From positions 19,503,312-19,567,311 of the forward strand of contig JAAOOA010000027.1 of NCBI GenBank assembly GCA_012861695.1: 64,000 bases of DNA, read 5' to 3'. Both the position numbers and the translations under genes were made by a program. Below the pieces are notes generated by a model. The model was not told the origin of the DNA, made no database searches, and saw nothing but the letters and a program-made list of their open reading frames with translations. Of the stretch, positions 13,201-25,200 are shown piece by piece (the first letter of the stretch is position 1; every line of letters starts with the position of its first letter). This DNA comes from Trematomus loennbergii. Lineage: Eukaryota; Chordata; Actinopteri; Perciformes; Nototheniidae.

Positions 13201-16200
13201 GTCATGACGTCACAGTTTACGTCACTGAGTTTCTCCCCAACGGAGCTCACCTCACAACAACGGGCCGGTGACTGCGTCGGGTCGATGATCGTGTTGCTTT
13301 TAATCATACGAAGCCAGATTAAATTAAATAACGACTTCTCCAACCTTATACTTTTCTCCAGAGTGCCGTGGTTCATTGTTTATTAATGTGTTTCAGCGGC
13401 ATTTACCGACCGCTGCAGTGCTGACTGCTCTTCAACGGGAGTGTATTCTCCCGTTAGCTCCGGGTTAGCTCACACGGCTCTAAAGTATTCACTGTCTGAC
13501 TGTCACACAAGCAGCTGTTACATATCCCCAGTTCCCCTTAAGTGAATGTGTGTCAGTCTGAATTGACACTGTTTGGTGTCAGTCTGAATTGACGCTGTTT
13601 GGCATCACAACGCTGTTATGAAAGTTTCTCTGGTATAACATGGGTGAAGCTAAACTGACTACTTGCTAAGCCGTTTTATACAGGCACTTTTTACCGGCGT
13701 ATTTTTCATTATGATTCTACTTGTGATAGTCGGACATGACAACCTGTGCAGCCCATGTATTGATTCCATCCGATAGCTGCTATAATAACAAACAAAACGT
13801 CTGCCTGCTCTCCACAATGATCAATAACAGCGAACGGATGGTCAAAGTAAGGTACAAATAAACAGAATCACACGAAGCCTGGTTAGTGTTGCCTGACTTT
13901 ATAAAGCGTGTTTTTTTTTTACAAGTGTGTGGTTGCGTTCTAGTCACTTTGCTCAGCACTACTGCTGGTTACAACTTTTATTTGCCGTACTCGCCTTAAC
14001 TGTTATCTCAGGTTAATCTCGCCCCCCTCCGACGTAAGCGGTTCTTGCTTCTACACGGACAACTTTTTGGTGCTCGAAACGAACCGGATTCCGGAGCTTA
14101 GAGGCTGCTCCGCTGCGGTGTGAACAGGAAAACCCGGTGCTTTTCAAGCACCAGCACCGAACCGGCCCCGAAACACCGTTGGTGTGAATGGGGTAAAAGT
14201 GGGAGGCAGGACTCTCCAGGGGGGCTTTAACCCATTTTAGTGGAGGCTTCATGAATGGAACTGAAGAGATATTACACAATGTAAAGACACCTAATGGCTA
14301 TCGCAAATAAATGGCGGCCATCATTATTATTAAAAACGTAGTTGGAGGTATTGTTTTAATGAAAGTGCTAAGGTAAATGACTTTAAACTAAACTAATTTA
14401 TTTCCTCAGACTTCCTTTTTTTTCTCCACATGGAGCATATCCGTTTTGTTTATTTATGAATTGAGTTATGTCTTACACGTGTGTCTTCACATTACAGGTC
14501 ATAGGTGGAAACCACACATGAGTTCTTGTTCCCTCGCCGAACTCTCAGTGGTCTTTAATCAATCCCCCCAACACTGTATATCTTAAAGGGGACCTATCAT
14601 GCAAAATGTGTCCCCGGTGCGTCGGGGAACTCACGCAGCGTCAGAAAATAAAACCCTTTCTCTTTTCCTCCGTACCCAAATCTTTTAACAACGGGGGTAC
14701 AACGAGCGGATACAGATTCCATCCGATCTGACGTCAAATCGGCGGCGGACCCACAGAAAGTTGCTATCAGAAACAATGCCTGACGTGTTTTGGACGTCTT
14801 TGTTTACATTAGCAAGCCTCGCTAACACTCAGAGCTAACCTGTACTGTGTAGAGCACATGTGTTTAAAAAGCAGGAAATAAAAAGAGAACTCACCTTGTG
14901 ATAAACCTGCAAGAGAAAAAGCATTTGAGCTCCATACTATTTCAGAAATAATCCTTGACGTGGTTTAAACAGGATGGTGAAATATCACAACCGAATTTAA
15001 CTTTATCTCCGGTAGAATTCTGATCAGGCATTAGCTCCGCCTCCTCTTATTTATTTTTTTCAAGCTAAGGACCCAAAATCTGCATTTCTCTAACAGGGCT
15101 TCAAAAGAGGGGTTTGAGCAATATGAGGCATGGCTACAATGGCTGATCTGTTTGGTATTTTGAAAAAAAAACGTCACAAACATGTTTTATATAGGTATGG
15201 CCCTACAATATATTTTTCAAATATAGCATAATAGGTCCACTTTATGTTGTATTATAGACTGCTGTGGTCCCAGTGTTGCAATGCAGAACTTAGATTCTTA
15301 CTTTATAATATTTTTTGGGTTCAATATATTTCAATGGTTATGTGAATAATGTTTAAAAAATGATGTTTTCCAATCTAAACATTAGTCAAAATAATCACAA
15401 AATGTTCCTTTTTTCTAAATTGCGCAGCCTTTATTATCACAGTTAATCATTCTTCTTCTTCTTTGTTTCTCTCAAGACGGAGAAACCTCCTCTGGACAGC
15501 CTGGAGGACCGAGCCTGGCTGGCGAGGGTCAGTCTGAGACTCAGCTCACAGCTGTGCCCGGTCTGGACGGAGCAGAGACGAGCAACGCAGACCGGCCAGC
15601 GTGGGACTCCAAGGTCCAGTATGTGTTGGCCCAGGTGGGGTTCAGCGTGGGCCTCGGGAATGTGTGGAGGTTCCCGTACCTTTGCCACCAAAATGGCGGA
15701 GGTGAGTGTCTTTAAAGCGGCCTTTTATGCTTGTCAGGGTTTTCCCTTTCCTGTAGCGTGTTATATATTTTTTTGTGCGTGTAAATGTCTGCAAAGGCTA
15801 AAATGACAAAGTGTTCTCTCCCACACACTCCTTTGTTTACTTCAGTAACATAATGATATCATTTTGTAACACTTGCGCTCCAACACATTGTACATGATTG
15901 GCTAAGAGGCGGGACATTTCTAAGATGTTGACCAATGATAAAGAAATGTTTGGACATTAACGCATGTAAACATGTCACAGTAGAGGCAAAAATACAAATA
16001 TGAACCTGAAGATTATTATAATAGGGCCCCTTTAAAAAGAGCGTACTTTCCAACTCTTTGTTCTGCCTCATGACCGTAGCTCTCCAGAACCAGTAGCCGA
16101 GACTTATTTTAAATGAGCATTTTGTTTCAATAAAAATATATAATAAGGAAAGAGTATTAAGGAATATGCCTTCATCCTTTTAACATCTTCCTTTTCGTTC

Positions 16201-19200
16201 CAGGGGCCTTCATGCTGCTTTATGTTTTTCTTTTACTGATTGTGGGAGTTCCACTCTTTTTTATGGAGTTGGCAGCCGGCCAAAGCATTCGCCAGGGCAG
16301 CATCGGCGTTTGGAAGCACATCTCCCCAAAGCTGGCGGGGATCGGTTACTCCAGCTGCATAGTGAGCGTTTTACCTTTTTTTGTAAAGTTATTTTTCTTC
16401 AGACTTTAAGATCATACTATTCATGTATGGAAAATAGGTTATACTTTAGATTTTTTTATTGGTAGAGATTAGTAAAATCCGGGGAAGCAATCAAATCAAT
16501 GCTCTATTCCTTGTGTTGTAATGTATGTATGTTTACACACGTGGGAAAAACTGCTCATACTGTAGCTCACAGTGTGTCGGCCAGGCTGCAGCATAAATGT
16601 CTTCCTTCAGGCATTGAAAAGCCATAACATGTACTACCTCATTTATCAACCCTATGTAAACAACGTTTTTTTTTTTCTAGCCACACTGTATTTTATGCTA
16701 AAGAAAGGGCACTGAAGGATATCCTGCCATGTTGTAATGTGAGAGTTATTTGCGTAACAGTCTCTATAGACAAGCCCGGCAAGAGTGGGCAAAACTTTCT
16801 GTGCAAACACAGCACACAGACGTTCACTTGTAAGACTAGACGCCCATTCTTACTCAATACTTTTCTAAAAAAAAAACACCTAATTGCTCTGTTAAGCTAA
16901 TGTCATAGTCACAATTCATTACAGCTATGTGTTGGGGAATAATTTGCCCTGCATGTCCTCCTTCGCCCTCTGACGCAGCTGACCAACCTTGAGCAGCTGT
17001 TATCTCCCATAAGGAGGGGCTGCCCTAGCATATTGTTGATGTTGCCAGTTTGTGATCGGGCAACTCTCTGTCAGAGATAGTTATTGTTGTGGGATACCTG
17101 GAACACAACCTTCTCAGGGTGTAGATGACCCCGAGCCATAAGCGACAACAACTGTGATTCAGTGTCCTCAGCTGCAATTTTCTACCTATCATATGTATGC
17201 TGATGACACTATTGTATACTCGTGTGCTCCTTCTCTGGATATGGCCGTTTCCAATTTAAAATCAGATTTTATCACGCTGCAGCATGCGCTTCTTGATTCT
17301 AAACTGCTATTGAACAGTAAGAAAACCAAAGCAATGCTTTTTGCTCCCAAGTCAGCGTCCTCCTCTTGCCTCTCCATTGACACCCTTGATGGCGTTTCTG
17401 TTGAGTTTGTTGATACCTACAAATATCTGGGCTTTTGGTTGGACAGTAATCTGAACTTTAAACACCATATTGAAGTTTTAACAAAGAAATTGAAATTCAC
17501 TCTTGGCTTCCTTTTCAGATTTAAATGTTGTTTTTCAATTTCATCCCGTAAAAGGTTGGTCTCTGGCTTATTCCTGTCCCAGCTGGACTACGGTGATACC
17601 ATTTATAGATTTGCCTGTCCCACTGTTTTGGCCAAACTTGACCCACTTTACCATGCTGCACTGCGTTATATATCAAATGCACCCTATAGGACTCATCATT
17701 GCACACTGTATAGCCTAACTGGATGGTCCTCACTTACTATGCGTAGGATGCAGCACTGGTTTTTATTAATGTATAAAGCCATTTTAGGTAAGCTTCCAGA
17801 TTTGCCCCAGTTTGCGACTCTTACAACCTCAGATCCAGTGCCTGGATACGGTTCCAGGTTCCTACTGTACAGACTGAGGCTGGAAAAAGGAGTCTTTCTT
17901 ATTATGGTCCTTGGTCTTGGAATGACCTTCAATCACGCCTTAAACTGAGGGCACTTGTCTCTATATCATGTTTTAAATTGAAGTTGTCTGAAGTCCTCAC
18001 CACCAGCTGCTATTGCAGTAACAAGTAGTGTACTTTTTATTGTCCTAATGTGCACAATGTAGTGACTGCTTTTTCGTCTTTTGTTTTCTTAGTTATGTTC
18101 TCTGTATTTTATATGTTTGTGTTATGTGTAACGTTGCTGCCTTCTTGGCCAGGTCAGCATTCAAAATGAGATTTTATCTCAATGTTTTTATCTGGTTAAA
18201 TAAAGGTTAAATAAATAAAAAAATAAAAAATAGTCTATCTATTGAAGAATGTTGATTATTACACTCTGAATTTGTTAAAACCTCGAGCTACAGGAGGGTT
18301 CTTGAGGATTGATTGTGGCATCTCAACCGTGTGGTCAAACCGTGGCCCGTGACATGTCTTGTGAATTCTCCGGCCGAAACTCCAAAAAACCGTCAGTGTT
18401 TGCCATCAAAGCTCCAGCTCTCCTCGTGTCTCTCTGAGTCCTGACTCCAATTGCTTCAGAAGTTTCCCCCACACTATGCATTAAGAATACAACTGTAAAC
18501 ATGATCATTATAACTTTTGGGATGCAAATGCATGAAATTAGAAAAAATTGCATCATGGGTAATTTGAGATGTTCTATTTCTGACTATCTTACTATGTCAA
18601 TATTGATCATTCACAGTCCCTTTCTTCTCTTCTAGGTCTGTTTTTACGTGGCTCTATATTACAATGTTATCATTGCGTGGAGCCTTTTCTACCTGGGTAA
18701 TTCTTTTCAGTATCCTCTGCCCTGGGAGCATTGTCCATTCGATGTATCTACCAATGCAACAGGTACTGACAGATCTGAGAAGTTCATTGATTCACTGGCT
18801 GTAGATGCCAGTCCAATGTCTATAATGTTGTCTTTCCTAAATCAACAGTGAAAGAATGTGCCAGTTCTTCACCAACTTCATATTTCTGGTTTCGGAAAGC
18901 CCTTGACATCTCAAACTGCATTGATGAATCTGGAGAGTTTAACCCCATCATGACAGGCTGTTTGTTGGCCTCTTGGGCAATCGTGTCCCTGGCTATGATC
19001 AAGGGCATCAAGTCTTCTGCAAAGGTACATTTGCCTCTTTCTTTTTTTTTTTCCCCGAGCGAAAAGGATCCCTTGATCATGAACCAATACGCAAATGTAT
19101 GCTTTGTGTCATTGTTGAGGGAATTTTATGAGCTTTGTGTCGTTGTTGACTAATTAGCTTTTTGGCTGAGAGTTTTATGAGTAGATCCATTACACTGTCA

Positions 19201-22200
19201 TATGTCCGGTAAATATAAACAACAGACAACAGACAGTTAACTTAACAAAGACTGGAAAAACAAAGCACATCACCCGTAAAAACATTTCAATTATCAATTG
19301 TACGCATTGGTGTTAATGTGATTTACAAGATAGGGTTTTGGTTAGTTTGTCAGCTTGATAACTGCTGATATGTTTCCTTCCAGAAAGAGCCAGGTTAGCT
19401 GTTTCCAGTCTCTATGCTAAGCTATGCTAACTCTCAGTTCATTACATTACATGAGGCAGACAGACAGGAGAATGCTATTAATCTTTGCATCCAACTCTTC
19501 AGCAAAAATCAAAAAAAGGCTTATTTCCCTGAAATTCAAAAATATTCCTTTAAAAGTTTCCAACACAGAAATCATCTCCTATTTCTTTTCCCAAATCTTA
19601 GGTGATGTACTTTTCCTCAGTTTTTCCCTATGTGGTGCTTTTTATTTTCCTCATCAGAGGATTGATGTTGGACGGTGCGATGGATGGAATCGCCTACATG
19701 TTTTATCCTAAAGTAAGCGCACATTTCATCTTGACTTTAATCATATTCATGTCTTGATTTACAGGGATGCAAACTTGTCACCTTTCGGCGAAATTCGCCT
19801 TTGAATCCAAAATAGGTCGTTTGTGTGATTCATGTAGATCTGCAATAAAAATATTTTTGGGGTATGGGGGGGGGTCTGGGACCCGGAGTAATCTGCGGCC
19901 GCGAGCTGTTATGTGCCATCATGACACGCATGGTGTTCTTTTTTATATATTATAATGCAGCGCGAGCTGTGTGCTCGAGTCTTCCTGCCTGTCGGCTCTG
20001 CTCATGGATGTATAATAAGGCTCTGCCGCTCCGCTATGATGGTCTAGCTTAATTAGCTACATTACCTATGGGTGCGTTCGTTAATATTAACTGTGCGGTC
20101 CGGAGTCACTGTGGCACAGACTGGACCGCTGGTTAGCAGCTGTTAGAACGGGCCGTTCAGGTGTTCAGATCAGAGCTCCCTGTCGGAGCGGCAGAGCATG
20201 ATGTGCACTGAAAAGTGTTCCTGTCGCAATATTATCGTTGAGCTAGCTAACTAGCATACATTGTCACTATCTGCTAACGTTAGCTTTAGCCTTCGTTTTC
20301 AAATAGTTTTTTTCATAGGCTATAAACGGAGGTGGTATAAGTATAGATCTTGTACTTGAGTAAAAGTAGAAGCACTCAGATCTTGTACTAGAGTAAAAGT
20401 AGAAGTACTCAGATCTTGTACTAGAGTAAAAGTAGAAGTATTCAGGTCTTGTTCGTAAAAGTAGAAGTACTCAGATCTTGTACTTGAGTAAAAGTAGAAG
20501 CACTCAGATCTTGTACTTGATTAAAAGTAGAAGTACTCAGGTTTGAGTAAAAGTAGAAGTACCAGAGTGTAGGAACAATCCTGCAATCAAAATGTTCCTC
20601 AAATAAAAGTACAAAAGTATTATCATCAAAATATAGTTAAAGTAGCGACAGTAAAAGTAGAAGTACTCAGATCTTGTACTTGAGTAAAAGTAGAAGTACT
20701 CAGGTCTTGTACTTGAGTAAAAGTAGAAGTACCAGAGTGTAGGAATACTCTGTTACAGTAAAAGTACTGCATTCAAAATGTTCCTCAAGTAAAAGTAGAA
20801 AAGTATTATCATCAAAATATAGTGAAAGTAGCGACAGTAAAAGTAGTCGTTGTGCAGATTGGTCCATTTCAGAATAATATATATGATATGTTTTATAATG
20901 ATTGATCATGAAAGTGTTCTCAAAGCTGGTAAAGGTGCAGCTAGTTTGAATGACTTTGTATACTGCAGGGTAGCTTGTGGATTTACTCCAGGTGGAACTA
21001 AAGTCTGATTTAACACTTGATTATATTTCACATCATCATTGAAAATACACAACCGGAGAAAATCTGCCACTTCCTTACAGAGCCCCTCCTCCAACACACA
21101 CGAACGCGCACTTGACCAATGAGGGCACGAGATAAGTTTGTGCACAGATGGAAGGCTGACAGGCAGGTAGGCCATCCAGTTATTTTAGCCGGGCCGGCTA
21201 AAATGATTGGTCGTGCTTTTTACAGTACTACGGCTTCCACAGATGAAATTTTTTTATGGATTTTTGTCAAAGCACTTAAGATATTCATTGCTATCGGGAT
21301 GTTAAGAGCATTCCATGGAATATAACAAAAAGTGTATCTCGAGCCGGTTTCTCAAACTTACCTAACCTACCTTTAAAGGTCAGCTATTATGCAAAATCCA
21401 CTTTTTCATGTCTTTTATACATAAACATGTGTCCCCTCTCTTTCACGAAAAAAGATTCGCTCACTTTTTGTCCTGATCCATTTATATAAAAACCTGTCTG
21501 AAAATGAGCTGAACAGATTTTGGCCACTTTATGATGTCATAACGATTTTTGGCTTGTGTAACCATTAGCCAATCACCAACCAAGGTAACTACCCTATCAC
21601 CTGAATCTCCTCCTAGAGCACCATTGTGTTCTTTTTAACCAAATATCTCTCAGAGGGGCGTGGGGAGTGGCTCCTTATTTTCATCTAAAGTAACAGACAG
21701 AGAATCAGCACTTTTCAAACAGGGCTGAAACAGAGGGGATTATGGGATGCTACAATGATCTGTTTGGTATTTGGAGCCAAACACTTCAGAGACATGTTTT
21801 GTATATATCTGAGACCTATAATATATTGATGAAAAACAGTATAATAGGGACGTTTAATGAGATTTTGTTTTCTTGTTTTTTTCCAGCTAGAACTCTGGGG
21901 GAGTGTGCAGGTGTGGCGCCAGGCTGCTACTCAAGTGTTTTTTGCTCTCGGACTTGGCTATGGCTCAGTGATCGCTTATTCCTCCTACAATCCAGTGAAC
22001 AACAACTGCCACAGGGACGCCCTCATGGTCTCGTGCATCAACTTCATGACGTCTGTGCTGGCCTCGCTCGTGGTTTTTCGTCATTCTGGGTTTCCGTGCA
22101 AGAACATTGCAATGCGCTGCGTGGCTGAGTACGGATGTGTATGTGTGTGTGCATGAATATTGACTTCCCTTACTGTAAGTGTCCACACATTACATCCAAC

Positions 22201-25200
22201 ACTTTATTTATAATGCTGTTAAAAGCACTACTCCTACAGTATATAAGTCCCAAAGTTTGTGTTATTGCAACATTATAAAAAAAGAAGAGTACTCTCAACA
22301 CCATACCATGTAATTAGGTTATTAGCTTGGTTTTTGCCTAAAACTTACTAATTTTGCTTTTCCTGTTTGAATAACTAGGCAGCTGAAAAGTATTGAGGGC
22401 AAATATGTTCATGCCTTGACTATAAAAATGAAATACAACAATATGAGATATTTCATTTGATGTGATTTGATAAGATTAGATATACTTTATTGATCTCACA
22501 TTGGGAAATAGTTTTGTCACAGCAGCATGTTAAGAATGCATTTCGCATGAGATCAAATATATATACAGTAGTAGTTATATCTATAGAGAATCTAAGGATA
22601 CATTTATTTATACTGTTGGTAACCGGACCCAAGGGTAAAGCAGTAATCATTGATTGTAATCATAATAAACCAATATTTGAGTGAATTAATTCTCGAAGCA
22701 AATATTGCCTGTAAAATGTTTAATCTTTTTTTTCTTCTAACTACTTCCAGAAATCTTGGTCTCCTGAGCCACATGGGGTCTAACCAGCATTTTGATCCTT
22801 GGATCAACGCGACTGACCCGAGCTCTGTGTCTCTAGAGGAATACAGAGACTGGTTCAGTCACCACAGCTCCACGCTGGGTCCTAACATCACCGACTGCAG
22901 CCTGGAAGAGGAGATGAACAAGGTATCATTTACATTTAATCTGAATTAGCTTTTTATTTAATATTGGGGTTGTAAAGATATACAATGAGAGTTTTTTTTT
23001 ACTGTGAAAAGAATAAGAAAAAGTCAGAAAACAAACTAATCAAAGCATAAACTTAAAACAGTAAGCATGGACAACAAGAATAACAGGTTGGTGTCCAGCA
23101 CTAAGATACAGGGTTAACCTGATTGTGGTTAATTGTTAAAAACATGACTTTCGAAAAGCTGTTTTACCCATCGAGTATCATGAACACTTTGGAGGCCACA
23201 ACATTTCCAAGAACCAAAAAAATTGAATAAAATTGATTTTGCTTCTTTTTGAGTTGCAGGACACAGGCTTGCTTAAAAAAACACCAGGTATTCAAACATA
23301 GGTGGATATCTCAATAACAATAGAAAGAAGGTATGGTGCTGAGAACCCCTGAGGAACCGGTGAGGTAATATCCAGCAGGCGATAGTAAGAAAACACGGGA
23401 CAGACCATGTAGTAGGTCTCAATGAGAGATGAAAGCGTGCTGTGATAGAGGAGTGGAAGGAGGAACTAAAATAACAGAGGCAGGGTCACTCCAAGTCATG
23501 TTATCTAATAGCTTTTATTTTACTACAAAACATTACTCCACTCCCTACTGCGTCGACCACTACAGCATGGCTTCTTGTATAGTGCTATCAGATTATAACT
23601 ACAAATAGGGTCTAAAAACTGACTTTTAAGAATGTTGTTTTCTCCTTGCCACCTAATATTTATTTGCAATCTTCAGTCAACGTTTACAAAATCCTTATTC
23701 CCTCTCTGTTTTCCCTTTTGTATGATGCAGGGTATTGAAGGGACAGGCCTGGCATTCATAGCGTTCACTGAGGTGATGGCCCTTTTCCCTGCCAGCCCCT
23801 TCTGGTCCACACTGTTTTTCCTAATGCTGCTCAACCTGGGCCTCAGCACCATGTTTGGGACCATGCAGGGAATCCTCACACCTCTCATGGACAATTTTAG
23901 CCTCTTGGGCCGTCACCGAACCATCCTCACTGGTAACAGGATGCTCAGTTTTATAGGCATTTTGTTTTAAAGCAACAAGAATTTGTGGCTAAAATGAAGA
24001 TCTCTACAGTTAAATGTGAAAATTCTCTCTTAAGCGGGACATTTTGATGTCTGTATGTGTAGTGCTGTCAGTGTTTTCTGACTTTTTCTTGATCTATTGC
24101 CTTCTAAAGACTACAAATATTGTCTGTTTGCAGCACAATTATTAATCAGATAGCTGCTATTGTCTAACACTGTCTGCCATCTTCTTTTTGTTTCAGTTTC
24201 CAGCTGTGCTCTGGGTTTTGTAATCGGACTGTTGTTCACTCAGCGCTCAGGCAACTATTTTGTGACGATGTTTGACGACTACTCTGCAACTTTACCGTTA
24301 GTCATTGTAGTAATATTTGAAACCATTGCTGTGTCGTGGGTTTATGGAGCAGATCGGTAAGGAACCAATATGTCTGACACTTTTAAATTACTTGCCTCCT
24401 GTTTTTTAAATGTCTTTTATTTCTTACATCTCATGTAAATATTTTCCATGATTTCAGCTTCCTGGATGACATTGAAGTCATGCTCAAGTGGCGCCCTCCG
24501 GTGGTGTACAAATATCTTTGGAAATATGTTTGTTTGATCGCGATGGTTGGTCTTCTGGCTGCTAGTTTTATGCGCATGGTTTTCAAAAGGCCCACATACA
24601 CCGCCTGGAATCAAGCCACGGTAAGATACTTCACTTCTTTCTCTTCTACATAGAATAATTGTATCTCATAGCCTCTAATATTACTCACTATGTAAACTTC
24701 TCTCTATAGGCTATGTGTTCCCCCAACTGCACTCAATACACCAATAAAAACTCAAAACAATTTTTTAATTTTGTATGGGAGACACTACAAGTCAGTAGGG
24801 TACAAACATTGAACTTATACATACAATATTCCCCTTGTTGAGTAAATTACATATTATCTTAGTGAGCATCTGCTAATTTGCATACATTTCCACAACAGAA
24901 ATCTGTATTTCTGTATAGATAAAGCCAGGATCAAAATCCAAGAAAATACTTTCAACAGCCAAAAACAAAAAAAAATGTTTGCCATGCTTTTACTTTTTAG
25001 GTTTTTAATGTTATTTAAATTGGGTTATGGCTGATATATGAACAAACCCCTCTTAAAAACCTTCAAATAGGAATACAAATGGAAAAGTTGTTAACGATGT
25101 GTATAGGTTCCCTACCTACTAGGGTTGAAAAATAAATAAATAGTAGGCATCACCATTAAACTTTCCCAGTTAAATTGCTGAGAGGTATTTAATCTTAACT

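Larger units (their letters stand above)
7207..15476 (+). other. Intron 1 of slc6a16 (inferred), transposon-rich
   Basis: Contains the inverted-repeat elements at 9226-12000, 13071-14194 and 14586-15244 listed separately. Positions 7207-9225 are A/T-rich with a short (GT)n near 8967, and nothing else recognisable was seen there. The minus-strand open frame at 12574-12933 lies between elements and has no features of a protein. Confidence 0.4.

Noticed and set aside
17154..17948. A 264-residue open frame as a host gene inside slc6a16
   Set aside because: It carries the reverse-transcriptase YADD motif and a LINE 3' tail, so it is a retrotransposon relic.
20340..20860. Regularly spaced 18-bp repeats resembling a CRISPR array
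   Set aside because: The units are diverged tandem copies of a teleost repeat with no unique spacers, in a vertebrate intron, with a second inverted copy at 2190-2815.
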